Of a DNA stretch of 64,000 nucleotides, positions 46,065 through 54,846 are shown one piece after another. Location: NCBI GenBank assembly GCA_017304685.1, contig JAFKLR010000003.1, positions 248,001 to 312,000 on the forward strand, given 5' to 3'. This DNA comes from Sphingobacteriia bacterium. GTDB taxonomy: Bacteria; Pseudomonadota; Alphaproteobacteria; Rickettsiales; 33-17. A program made the translations under genes and the position numbers. The notes beneath the pieces were generated by a model. That model made no database searches. It was not told the origin of the DNA and saw only the letters and a program-made list of their open reading frames with translations. Every line of letters starts with the position of its first letter. Position 1 is the stretch's first letter.

Positions 46065-46871
46065 TTAGCGATTTAAAGCTTGTTTTAAACTTTCTGCGCT
46101 TATATTACCATTATAAACTTTGTTATTAACTATAAAGTAAGGGGTTCCTGGTAACTGGAGTTTACGAGCTAAATCTCTATTTTTATTTAAAAATTCACTT
46201 ACAAATGAGCTTTTTAAAGCTTCATCTAACTCATCTTTGTTAATACCAAGACTAATTGCAATAGCTTTCAAAGTTTCTTTATCTTTTGTAAAGCTATTAA
46301 ATACTTTAAAGTAATAATCCTTATAAGCCTCAGGTTTTATTTTAAAAACCGCCACGCCAACTTGAGATGCAAATTCAGAGTTTTCACCTAAAATTGGGAG
46401 GTCTCTAAAAATAAACACAGTATTTTTATCTTCTTTTGATAACTCTTCTACTGTTTCAGCGGCTTTACGGCAAAAGCTGCAATTATAATCAAAAAATTGT
46501 ACTACAATATTTTTACCATGTTTAGTACCAGCATATGGAATATTGTTTATTTCATTAATTTCATTAATATTTTTTTCAATTAAATTATTACTTTCACTTG
46601 CTCTTTTTTCATATTCTTTTTTTTCATAAGCTTTTAGAGCATCAATTACAATTTCAGGATTTTCTTGAAGAGTAATACGAATTTCGTTTCTAATAATATC
46701 TTTTAATTTAGTATCATTTACATTTGTATTAGCTTTTGCTTCATCTGAGCTTAGAGCTTTTGCATTTACATAACTATCTACTTGATCTTGGAAAGTAAAA
46801 TACATAACTACAGCTGCTAATGTTATTAAAATATATTTTAAATTCCCCTTTTTCTTATTGTTTCTTATCAT
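46065..46871 (-). CDS. DsbA-family thiol oxidoreductase (Com1/ScsC-like)
   Basis: The 268-residue protein has an N-terminal membrane anchor or uncleaved signal (residues about 10-28). Next is an amphipathic region with the LQENPEIVIDAL motif typical of Com1/ScsC relatives. A thioredoxin-fold domain follows with the active site CSFC (VQFFDYNCSFCRKAAETVEE) and the cis-proline loop LPGTPYFIV. It should introduce or shuffle disulfides in envelope or secreted proteins. AGGAG precedes the ATG. It is the only oxidoreductase of this type in the window; no DsbB is present. Confidence 0.92.
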   Translation of the reverse strand: MIRNNKKKGNLKYILITLAAVVMYFTFQDQVDSYVNAKALSSDEAKANTNVNDTKLKDIIRNEIRITLQENPEIVIDALKAYEKKEYEKRASESNNLIEKNINEINEINNIPYAGTKHGKNIVVQFFDYNCSFCRKAAETVEELSKEDKNTVFIFRDLPILGENSEFASQVGVAVFKIKPEAYKDYYFKVFNSFTKDKETLKAIAISLGINKDELDEALKSSFVSEFLNKNRDLARKLQLPGTPYFIVNNKVYNGNISAESLKQALNR

Positions 46872-46918
46872 GCCGAAAGACTCCTAAAATTTATTTATTT
46901 ACGCCTAAACTATACTAC

Positions 46919-47446
46919 TTAATTTGTTAAAGGAGTATTTTTTAGGTTAGCAACAAAACGCCACATTTTATCTAAACCTGTTTTAATACCTATACGAGAA
47001 CTAACACTATATTCTAATGTTTGTCCAGTATCAGCAACATAAAAATTTTCAGAGTTTATAATATCCACACCATTTTGTTCTTTTGTTATACCTAAGAGTT
47101 TACAAATTTTTCCAGGTCCATCAAGTAATAATTTAACAGGCTCATAAATTAATAAACCTCTGATTAATATTGCGGAGGGAAAATCTTTCTTTTCGGTAAC
47201 AAAATTTAAGCAATAATACATGCCATATATTAGATAAACATAGGAAAATCCAGCTTCACCAAACATAATTTCAGTTCTTTTAGTTCTTCCTCTAAAAGCA
47301 TGAGAAGCAGGATCCTCAAATCCCATATATGCTTCTGTCTCAGTAATAATACCTTTATAATTATTGAAAACTAAGGTTTTCCCTAACAAGCTTCTTGCTA
47401 CTTCCAAAGAATCTTGTTCATAAAAGCTGCGATCTAGTTTTTTCAT
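46919..47446 (-). CDS. mpg: 3-methyladenine DNA glycosylase (AAG/Mpg family)
   Basis: The frame is open from a TTG at 47500, but the family N-terminus begins at the ATG at 47446 (MKKLDRSFYEQDSLEVARSL), giving 175 residues. Signatures are the active-site ETEAYMG, DPASHAFRGRT and the FGEAGFSYVYLIYGMYYCLN strand. The enzyme excises alkylated purines and hypoxanthine from DNA in base-excision repair. The length is slightly short compared with many bacterial members, with the C-terminal strand region reduced. No ribosome site is obvious for either start. Confidence 0.93.
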   Translation of the reverse strand: MKKLDRSFYEQDSLEVARSLLGKTLVFNNYKGIITETEAYMGFEDPASHAFRGRTKRTEIMFGEAGFSYVYLIYGMYYCLNFVTEKKDFPSAILIRGLLIYEPVKLLLDGPGKICKLLGITKEQNGVDIINSENFYVADTGQTLEYSVSSRIGIKTGLDKMWRFVANLKNTPLTN

Positions 47447-47655
47447 AAGTTTAATATATTTTATTATCGTATTTTGATTAAATAATTTAAAAACTATCAA
47501 TTAATAATAGGTAAAACAACCTTTTTGATTTTCTGTAACTTTCTAATATTAATAGAAATATTGTTTTCTTATGGCAAATAAATAAAATTTCGCTTGATAA
47601 GTGTTATATGTATTAATAATATCTTATTTAATTTTAACTAAAATAAAGGGCAGTT

Positions 47656-48105
47656 ATGTCTATATTCGATAAAAAATCTTTCCAAACAGTAAAATCAACC
47701 GGAATGCTATTTGCACCTTTAATTGCTTATAATTTGGGTTCATTAGTTTTAAAAGGTGCTTTTGAAGTTTTAACAAGCCGAAGGGACGCAAGCGTTGTAA
47801 TTAAAGAGAACTTAAGGAAAGCTCCATTTAACTTCTTAAAAAATTTAGTAGTCGATGTAGTAACATTACTCGCTACTGTGTTTAATCCAACTTTTGGCAG
47901 GATTGTAGGATGTGTTTTACCGGTTGTGATAGATCGAATTTCTCTTTACAAGGATGCTCCTATAAACTCTGGACAGATTAGAAGAGCGCCACAACAACCT
48001 ATTATTAATTTAAATACAGTTATTCCTGCGGCTAGAGCTAACCTTTTAATAGAAAACTCTCATGGTTTAATTGAAGGAATTAGCCAAGCTTTTAAAGGTA
48101 AATAA
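47656..48105 (+). CDS. Small hydrophobic orphan protein
   Basis: The 149-residue product, preceded by AAAGGG, has two or three hydrophobic segments (residues about 17-38, 60-78 and 80-95; for example NLVVDVVTLLATVF). A proline- and alanine-containing tail follows. I do not recognise a family. Paired hydrophobic segments could insert in a membrane. It is isolated, with a hairpin terminator after it. Confidence 0.65.
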   Translation: MSIFDKKSFQTVKSTGMLFAPLIAYNLGSLVLKGAFEVLTSRRDASVVIKENLRKAPFNFLKNLVVDVVTLLATVFNPTFGRIVGCVLPVVIDRISLYKDAPINSGQIRRAPQQPIINLNTVIPAARANLLIENSHGLIEGISQAFKGK

Positions 48106-48165
48106 TTACAAGTAAAAATATTATACACAGCTACTTTAACATTATTAATTTCCTACTAATTATAA

Positions 48166-48198
48166 ATAAAAGAGGTAAGTGCAACTTGCCTCTTTTAT
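48166..48198 (+). terminator. Bidirectional terminator hairpin
   Basis: ATAAAAGAGG..AAGT and ACTT..CCTCTTTTAT pair around GCA with one mismatch, between two convergent genes. Confidence 0.75.
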
Positions 48199-48214
48199 CA
48201 TGTTTTTGAAGTAT

Positions 48215-50104
48215 TTACTTATCTAGAATTATTAATGTATTTAAAAAGTTTTTCTTTAATTCATGTTTTAAAGATTTATATTCTCTAGTTTTTAAAGTTT
48301 GGCTTGGAATAAAAGTTTGCTTAACGGTAATTACATCATTAATTACCGTATCTTTACCATCAAAATCACATTTTCTTTTTACACTAAGCCAGGGGCTATT
48401 TACTTCATAATTTAAAGCACTTATTTGCTTAATTAACTGGTTTTTAATAACAGTAGTTTTGTTTAATGTTAAAGGAAAATCAAGTAACAAATCGCTTACT
48501 TGATCGGGTGAGTTATTAATTGCAAACTCTAACCACTTATAATCAAGGGTAATGCCAGGCCCTAGGTTTGTTCTAATAATTTGGTTGTCTTGAAAATACT
48601 TAAATTTAAAATCAATATCTTTCACAATTCGTGAACTTAAATCAGGAACTAACAATTCTTTTTTATTTTCTTCTTCAAGATGGATTCCGCTTAATCTATG
48701 AAAAATAGCATCTCTAATTCTTTGATCAGAAAGATACATTTTAGCTCCTGCATAATCGGTTGCTTGTTCACCTTTAAGAATTAAATGACCGGAATTTGCA
48801 ACCTTGCCATTAATTTTTTCTATTTCCTTAATTGAAACAACTTGCGAATGGTTAGGATCAATTGAATTTGTTTTTTCGTAGGAAGGATTTTTAGAATCCA
48901 GTACTAAAGCCATTTTTTCTGCCACATCTGCAAACATTCCATCGGCCATACTTATAAAATTAGTTGGGTCAATCCAATATACTTTACCTAATTTTCCAGT
49001 CACTTTTAAAAATGCATGGTTAAAATCACTAACGTCAGGTAAGCCACCGTAAAACGACATATTATTAGTGCCTCTAAGAACTGCCGCAGGCTGCACTTTA
49101 AAGCCAAGATGTTTTAATATAGAAGCAGTACTTGCTGTAAAGTCTTTGCAATCTCCAATTTGTGAACTTTCAATTAGAGCTAAATTTCTTGGAAAATATC
49201 TTCCAGCAATTGATCTCCAATCACCCATATATTGAATTTTGTCATTTAAAAGTGAAGTAACTATATTAATTTGCTCAACTTCTGTTTTTCCTTTAGAAGC
49301 CTCATTTAAAATATTTTTAAATGTTTCAGGGAGAGGTTGATTAATAACTTTTTCATATCCTGCACCAAGTCTTTTTCCTAGCTCGTCCCACTCCTTAACG
49401 CTTGAAATCGAAACCCAGGTTAAGTGTTTGTTATTAATAACTCCATTTTGTGGTTCATTCACCACATCTCTATAAAAAGGCTTAGTGAGTTTAATAGATA
49501 ATTTATTTAAATTATCCTTTTTTTGATTGGTAACTCTTAAAACATTTTCTGGATCATTAACCTTTATATGTAAAGGCATTTCAGAAGTTAGGTTTAAGTT
49601 ATAATTCTTAATGTATCCTCCAATTAAATTTACTTTAGTCGCAAAATAATTGTTAAGGACTGGTTTTAATTCTTTAAATGAATATTTTATATAAACTTCA
49701 GATCCAATTTCTACTTTTGGGTAAGCAATTAATATCTGACGTTGTTGATCAAAACCACTTGGTGCGCTTGCTAAAGGTTTATCTTCAATAAGGTCGGCAT
49801 TAACTTTATATTCCTTACCTTGGTAAATGGTTTTAGCTTCAAGGATAGTGATTTTTGAACTATCCCCATTATAATAAAGAGTGTAATTTGAAGCCCTTGC
49901 ACGAGCTGATTCTTTAAGGATTTTTTGTTTTATTTCAATAATATTTTCACTTGTACCATCCGCATTTACTTTCATATTTTCGTTATAAACTTGAATTTCA
50001 AGTGGAGCATCTTCAATTGTTGCCCATCGAGCTTCAGCAGGGAGTGATAAAGTTAGTAAAATTAAGGTCATCTTTAAAATATTTTTTATCATGATAATTC
50101 TCAT
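48215..50104 (-). CDS. Secreted DUF3857/transglutaminase-like protein
   Basis: The 629-residue frame starts MRIIMIKNILK; the second Met (MIKNILKMTLILLTLSLPAEA) gives a clean signal peptide, so the start may be 50092. Residues about 30-240 match the DUF3857 beta domain. Residues about 260-395 form a transglutaminase-like core with the Cys-His-Asp series GDCKDFTAS, DFNHAFLKV and WIDPTN. The C-terminal 220 residues are beta-rich. Such proteins are exported to the periplasm or surface in many proteobacteria. The triad is intact, so a thiol protease-like or acyl-transfer activity is possible. The substrate is unknown. Confidence 0.88.
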   Translation of the reverse strand: MRIIMIKNILKMTLILLTLSLPAEARWATIEDAPLEIQVYNENMKVNADGTSENIIEIKQKILKESARARASNYTLYYNGDSSKITILEAKTIYQGKEYKVNADLIEDKPLASAPSGFDQQRQILIAYPKVEIGSEVYIKYSFKELKPVLNNYFATKVNLIGGYIKNYNLNLTSEMPLHIKVNDPENVLRVTNQKKDNLNKLSIKLTKPFYRDVVNEPQNGVINNKHLTWVSISSVKEWDELGKRLGAGYEKVINQPLPETFKNILNEASKGKTEVEQINIVTSLLNDKIQYMGDWRSIAGRYFPRNLALIESSQIGDCKDFTASTASILKHLGFKVQPAAVLRGTNNMSFYGGLPDVSDFNHAFLKVTGKLGKVYWIDPTNFISMADGMFADVAEKMALVLDSKNPSYEKTNSIDPNHSQVVSIKEIEKINGKVANSGHLILKGEQATDYAGAKMYLSDQRIRDAIFHRLSGIHLEEENKKELLVPDLSSRIVKDIDFKFKYFQDNQIIRTNLGPGITLDYKWLEFAINNSPDQVSDLLLDFPLTLNKTTVIKNQLIKQISALNYEVNSPWLSVKRKCDFDGKDTVINDVITVKQTFIPSQTLKTREYKSLKHELKKNFLNTLIILDK

Positions 50105-50198
50105 AATTTTAGTTTTCCAAAATTTTATAGAATAATGCTTTAGCTTGCAAATGTAATGTATTTATAATAATTTTTGATTTCCAATAAATTTAAAACTA

Positions 50199-51164
50199 TT
50201 AGCTTAATTTTAAAACAATATCTTTAATAAGTTCACAGACATCTTTACATATTTTAGGTGTATCATCCAAAGGCTTTGTTGCCATAATATCAAGTATTGA
50301 AGCTATATTATAAATTGAAGCAATTACATACCAGTTTTCTGGTAATTTAATACCTTGCTCTTCAATACCCTTAATAAAAGATTTTTGAAAAGTATCTGGC
50401 ATATAATGAGCATATCTTAACATATTTGCAACATCCATAAGCCAATTATCAGAATGAGCAAATTCCCAATCTAAAATTCCGCTCACATACCATTTATCAT
50501 TTATTTTATCTACTAATATATTGGAAGGATCAAAATCACCATGCACAAGATAAGGAGAAAAATTTTTTAAGAGATCATTATAATTATTTAAAATTTGCTT
50601 AATTGCAACTATATCTTCTTTTTCAAGACATTTTGTTACTTCCTTATTTTTTAAACATTCAAATACAAATTCTTTAATATTAAATAATTCTTCTTTAATC
50701 TCTAGATTCTTATTAAATTCTCCGGATTTCGGAAATTTAAATTTTTGGAACGAGGATAAAATTTTTCCAACTTCGACCATAACATTTTCCCATTCTTTTA
50801 ATGGGTAATTTAATAATAATTCTCTTAAAGTTATTCCTTTAATATATTTTATAATGGCGAAGCGATAATCTTTATAGTTGCCAACAAAATAGACCTCTGG
50901 AACAGGAAGTGTTTCTTTAACAAGGTCAGTTATATTTTGTTCAAGATAAGCTGCATTTTTATCTCTAATATATATTCGTAAAACATATTCTTCATCATTT
51001 TCTAAATTGATTTTAAAGTTTAGGTTAGCGCATCCGCCTGAAATAAGGGTGTATGAAATAAGTTTTTTTTCAGGGAAAGCTATTGCCACCATTTGGTCAA
51101 TATAAGATGGAGATGGTATATTAATGTGTTCTTCCGTTTTCTCCCAATCCTTTTTAAAAGTCAT
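50199..51164 (-). CDS. Aminoglycoside/choline-kinase-fold phosphotransferase
   Basis: The frame opens at a GTG (51176), but GAGG stands six bases before the ATG at 51164 (MTFKKDWEKTEEHIN), so 321 residues are likely. The fold is shown by the N-lobe YTLISGGCANLNFKI, the Brenner motif VHGDFDPSNILVDK (catalytic Asp) and the metal-binding LDWEFAHSDNW. The substrate cannot be read; the family includes aminoglycoside, macrolide, choline and homoserine kinases. It heads a group with three acetyltransferases, all small-molecule or protein tailoring enzymes. Confidence 0.85.
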   Translation of the reverse strand: MTFKKDWEKTEEHINIPSPSYIDQMVAIAFPEKKLISYTLISGGCANLNFKINLENDEEYVLRIYIRDKNAAYLEQNITDLVKETLPVPEVYFVGNYKDYRFAIIKYIKGITLRELLLNYPLKEWENVMVEVGKILSSFQKFKFPKSGEFNKNLEIKEELFNIKEFVFECLKNKEVTKCLEKEDIVAIKQILNNYNDLLKNFSPYLVHGDFDPSNILVDKINDKWYVSGILDWEFAHSDNWLMDVANMLRYAHYMPDTFQKSFIKGIEEQGIKLPENWYVIASIYNIASILDIMATKPLDDTPKICKDVCELIKDIVLKLS

Positions 51165-51224
51165 TTTGTGCCTCACAAAAATTTTTTATTAAACTACTTA
51201 AAAAGGTTATCTTAAATATTAACG

Positions 51225-51866
51225 TTACTTATTAGCTATAGATGCTACAGTAAAATTTTTGCGATAAAAATTCCTAATGCTACCATGGGCATTAATTTCT
51301 TTCTCAAATTTCATTCCGCAATTTTCTAATATTTTTATTGATTTATAATTATTAGGAAGTGCAGTTGCGATTATTTCTCTAAATCCACCACCATTAACCT
51401 CAAATTTCATTTCAGATAATTTTTCTGCATAATCAAATACTGCTCGTACAGCTTCACTTCCAAATCCGCACCCTGCAACTTCAGGGTTAACAGTGTAACT
51501 AATTTCTGCAGTGCCAGGAATTTTATCTTTAATGCCAGGGCCTAAATTTACTTGTCCGACAAATTTATCATCATCAATACGTGTTACAGTAAGAGAGCTA
51601 AATGGGTTATTATTTTTCCATCTTTCTACCCATATTTTAACCGTATTTTGAACTTCAGATAATTCTTGGGTAATTCCGGTAACAAAGCTTTTCATGACTG
51701 TACTATTACCGAATAGTTTTTCATGGTAAGGGGTAATGTCTTCTTCTTTTACTGGTTCTAAATATAAATTATCTGTTCTAATTAACACATGAAGTTCATT
51801 ACTTTCAGTTAGCTCAAAATGAGCTTCAGCGTTAGATAATTTATTAAATTTATATGTTTTTTTCAT
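51225..51866 (-). CDS. GNAT acetyltransferase, RimJ/L-like
   Basis: The 213-residue protein has the GNAT_3 layout. The N-terminal strand is RTDNLYLEPVKEEDITPYHE, followed by FVGQVNLGPG, ISYTVNPEVAGCGFGSEAVR (acetyl-CoA pyrophosphate loop) and ATALPNNYKSIKILENCGMKFEK. The family acetylates N-termini of ribosomal proteins or small molecules; the target here is unknown. It lies 60 bases downstream of the APH-fold gene's frame on the opposite end of the same-strand group. No clear ribosome site. Confidence 0.85.
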   Translation of the reverse strand: MKKTYKFNKLSNAEAHFELTESNELHVLIRTDNLYLEPVKEEDITPYHEKLFGNSTVMKSFVTGITQELSEVQNTVKIWVERWKNNNPFSSLTVTRIDDDKFVGQVNLGPGIKDKIPGTAEISYTVNPEVAGCGFGSEAVRAVFDYAEKLSEMKFEVNGGGFREIIATALPNNYKSIKILENCGMKFEKEINAHGSIRNFYRKNFTVASIANK

Positions 51867-51972
51867 TGTGAATTTAAAAGAAGGTTTTTAATTAATTTAC
51901 TACCATACAAATTTACTAACTATTTGTCAATAAAGTTTAAAAGTACTTTATAAATATTGGAATTATTAAAGT

Positions 51973-52755
51973 TTATAAATTTTTAATACTGCCAGAAGGA
52001 GATGTTAAATTTAGATAATTTATAATTCTTTTATAAAAAATTGCATTTGATTTAACATCTTCTCTATTCCTATACCATTTTTTATAATCTTTTTTTATAA
52101 GTTTTCTAAAATCTCTTGAATTATCATGAAGCTTAGAATTTACCGATATTTTTTCTTTCATTAATGCCTGCTTATAAGATTCATGTGTAAGTAAAAATTT
52201 AGTTACATACTCATCTTTATAATTATCTGGACAATTTTGTTTTCCATTAGGCTCAAAACCAAGTCTTCTTAAAATTAATTGAGAAACTTTGTTATATGAT
52301 AAGGTTTGAGCATGTATGCAATCAATATTTAAGTCTTTTACAACGAATCTTACTAATTCCTCGCAAATTTCAGAGCAGTAACCTTTCTTATGTGAGCGAA
52401 CAGGGAAAGCATAATGAATGCTAGTATAAGAAAGCTTAGTTTCAGGATCTATATTAAATTCTCCTAAACCTACTATACCTAACTTTTCTTCTTTTTTACA
52501 TACTACATAAAATGATAAACCACAATCTTTATAACGGCTAATCACATTATCTATCCATTCAGTTAATTGTTGTTCACTACGGTTCTCATCTCCAACTAAT
52601 AAAATACGGCATTTAAGATCAGAATAAATTTCTTTAATTAGATCAATATCGTTTGGATTAAAGGGGCGGCAATAAAGTTTTTGTTTTTCGGTTATAATTA
52701 CATAACCGTTATTATTAAAACGCTCATGTATTAACTTTTTAACGGTTTCTTTCAT
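51973..52755 (-). CDS. GNAT acetyltransferase with C-terminal extension
   Basis: The 260-residue protein has a GNAT core at residues about 18-180. It begins KLYCRPFNPNDIDLIKEIYS, then LGIVGLGEFN, IHYAFPVRSHKKGYCSEICE (CoA loop, with Lys-Lys-Gly in place of the usual Gly-x-Gly) and NKVSQLILRRLGFEPNG. A basic helical tail of about 75 residues follows, unusual for the family. The upstream gap holds a TTAA-N7-TTAA box with the TTAACCAT half-site, as seen before several effector-like genes. The target is unknown. Confidence 0.82.
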   Translation of the reverse strand: MKETVKKLIHERFNNNGYVIITEKQKLYCRPFNPNDIDLIKEIYSDLKCRILLVGDENRSEQQLTEWIDNVISRYKDCGLSFYVVCKKEEKLGIVGLGEFNIDPETKLSYTSIHYAFPVRSHKKGYCSEICEELVRFVVKDLNIDCIHAQTLSYNKVSQLILRRLGFEPNGKQNCPDNYKDEYVTKFLLTHESYKQALMKEKISVNSKLHDNSRDFRKLIKKDYKKWYRNREDVKSNAIFYKRIINYLNLTSPSGSIKNL

Positions 52756-52779
52756 AAGTAACCTGGTTAATTAAAATTA

Positions 52780-52794
52780 TTAATAAATGGTTAA
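52780..52794 (-). promoter_or_regulatory. CtrA-like box upstream of the GNAT gene
   Basis: On the minus strand TTAACCATTTATTAA (52794-52780) has the TTAA-N7-TTAA spacing and the TTAACCAT half-site, but no C after the second TTAA. The same 15 bases occur at 56567-56581. Confidence 0.45.
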
Positions 52795-52915
52795 ATAAAA
52801 ATATTTAAAAGTCAATATTAAAAATTTTGCCCTTAAAAAACTCATTTAATTTGCTTACTTAGTATAAATATTTATATTAAAGATTTATAGATTTGATCAT
52901 TGTTATAAATAGAAA

Positions 52916-53470
52916 ATGCTTGATATTACCTTTAGAAAACCTACCTTAGATGATAAAGAAATAATCTTTTCTTGGCTTGATAAACCTCATGTTCACGAAT
53001 TCTGGGATAATAGTATTGATCACCGAAATGATATAAATAACTTTTTAGAAGGACGAGTAACGCCTTCCAATTATTTTAATGGTATTTTTACATATTGGAT
53101 GGGTTTAATAAATAATGAACCGTTTAGTTTTCTTCTTACTTCTGAAATTATAATCAATGAAGATATTTCTGAAGTTTGGAAAAATCATATGTCAAAATCT
53201 GGTAAAACTATTACCATCGATTTCTGCATTGGTAATGAAAAATTTTTAGGGAAAAAACTCGCTTCACCAACCCTTGAAGCTTTTACTAAATTTTATTATG
53301 AAGAGGTTGATGAAAAGGCCAATACCTTCTTTATTGACCCTGATGAAAACAACCCAAAAGCAAAACACGTTTATAAAAAAGCAGGTTTTAAAGAAGTGGC
53401 TAATTTTGCTTTTGAGAAAGGCGTTTTTGAAGGAAATAAAGCATCACTAATGATGAAAAAACTAAGTTAA
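52916..53470 (+). CDS. GNAT acetyltransferase, AAC(6')-like
   Basis: The 184-residue protein has the layout of AAC(6')-type N-acetyltransferases: ITFRKPTLDDKEIIFSWLDK, then FWDNSID, TIDFCIGNEKFLGKKLASPT (CoA-binding turn) and FFIDPDENNPKAKHVYKKAGF. Relatives acetylate aminoglycosides or siderophore-type amines. Whether this one gives resistance cannot be said. It overlaps the end of the convergent LRR gene by four bases and has no clear ribosome site. Confidence 0.82.
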   Translation: MLDITFRKPTLDDKEIIFSWLDKPHVHEFWDNSIDHRNDINNFLEGRVTPSNYFNGIFTYWMGLINNEPFSFLLTSEIIINEDISEVWKNHMSKSGKTITIDFCIGNEKFLGKKLASPTLEAFTKFYYEEVDEKANTFFIDPDENNPKAKHVYKKAGFKEVANFAFEKGVFEGNKASLMMKKLS

Positions 53471-54822
53471 AACTTCATGTTTTTTGATATTACATCAATT
53501 GTTTTATTAGTAGCTTGCTCTAATGTTTTTCGATTTTCACCTGTTTTAAGTACGTTTGTGCAGTCATTAATAAGTCTTGGAATAATATTAGATTTATTAA
53601 TGTAACGTCCAGTCAACCAGAGAAGAGCAATGCCAATAATGCCATATAAAACAGATTTTAAATAAAAGTTTCTTCGCTCAGCATTAAGCTTTTCACTTTC
53701 TTTATTATTCAAGTCAATATCTTTACTAATTTCATCACTAATTCCATTTACTGTAACATTTTTCTTTTCTAAAAATGCTATTGTAGAAATAAAATTGTTA
53801 TATTCTAGAGTAATTAATGGCTGTGGATCATCTGAATATTTTGCTGGCAGTGATTCCTTATCAATAGTTAAATTTTTTAAGTTAGGTAAATCTTTAAGTG
53901 TTTCCCAATTTATCACTGCAAAATTTAACTTTAATTCTTTTAACTTTTTTAAATTACTAATTTCTTTTAAATCAAAACTTATTTTATTATCAAATTGTAT
54001 TGTTAATGATTCAAGATTAGAAAATTCATTTAATTTTGCTAAACAATCTACTGAAATTTCCTTACCTAAGTTTAATTTTAATGTTTTTAATTGAGGAATA
54101 GGTTCTAATATAAAATTTTCCCAAGAATAAATGGTTAATGAATTTAAATTAGAAAGGTTTCTTAATTTCTGCCAATTAATTGCAGATTCAATATAAGCAA
54201 GTGTTAAACTTTCAAGCTTTGGTAAGTTTGGAAATTCTTCAAAATCAATTATTGTGCCCCAAAATGCTAAATTTTTTAAATTTAAAAGTTTTGTTAAGTA
54301 AGCAAAATTAGTGATTTCATACTCCCCAATCTTTAAACTTTCTAAATCATTTAAGTTTAAAATATGTTCTAAGTCGATTTGAAATAAAGAGGGATTTCCA
54401 AAGCTAATTTCTTGATAGCTTATATCAAGATCTGTAAGTTGTTTAAATTTAGCTATTTCTTTTAGATTATTTATATTATGGCTTAATAAGCGTAATTTTC
54501 TCAAAGTGCTAATATTTGGAATATCATTAAAGTCAATTGCTTGAGTATTAAATAATTCTAGCCAAGTAAGATTAGGTAAATTTCCTAATTTAGCTTTGTT
54601 TGTAACATTATTCCAAGTAGTTATTAATTCTAATCGCACTAAATTTTTTAATTCTTCAATGTGGGATATATCAAAAATCTCAGTTGATGTATACAAATGT
54701 GTAAGCCGTTTTAGTGTATTTAGTTCTTCCCAATTTTCTACAATAACATTGCCTAACGTAAATGTTTTTCTATCATAATATTGAGCAGCAGGAATTCTTA
54801 TTATTTCTTGTTTTTTTAACAT
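53467..54822 (-). CDS. Leucine-rich-repeat protein with C-terminal membrane anchor
   Basis: The 451-residue protein has about 13 LRRs of 20-24 residues from residue 25 to 335 (for example LKNLVRLELITTWNNVTNKA, LPKLESLTLAYIESAINW, LKKLKELKLNFAVINW). A charged stretch follows, then one membrane helix near residues 393-412 (SVLYGIIGIALLWLTGRYI) and a short tail. There is no N-terminal signal, so it would be tail-anchored, either in the bacterial membrane or, if secreted, in a host membrane. No F-box motif is apparent, unlike the LRR genes at 58504-62474. It is followed upstream-side by the histidine kinase gene, 24 bases away. Confidence 0.82.
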   Translation of the reverse strand: MLKKQEIIRIPAAQYYDRKTFTLGNVIVENWEELNTLKRLTHLYTSTEIFDISHIEELKNLVRLELITTWNNVTNKAKLGNLPNLTWLELFNTQAIDFNDIPNISTLRKLRLLSHNINNLKEIAKFKQLTDLDISYQEISFGNPSLFQIDLEHILNLNDLESLKIGEYEITNFAYLTKLLNLKNLAFWGTIIDFEEFPNLPKLESLTLAYIESAINWQKLRNLSNLNSLTIYSWENFILEPIPQLKTLKLNLGKEISVDCLAKLNEFSNLESLTIQFDNKISFDLKEISNLKKLKELKLNFAVINWETLKDLPNLKNLTIDKESLPAKYSDDPQPLITLEYNNFISTIAFLEKKNVTVNGISDEISKDIDLNNKESEKLNAERRNFYLKSVLYGIIGIALLWLTGRYINKSNIIPRLINDCTNVLKTGENRKTLEQATNKTIDVISKNMKF

Positions 54823-54846
54823 TTTTTACCTATAAATTATTCTATT

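Noticed and set aside
50199-53470. Calling this group an antibiotic-resistance island
   Set aside because: The folds fit many substrates, there are no mobile-element ends, and base composition is like that of the neighbours.
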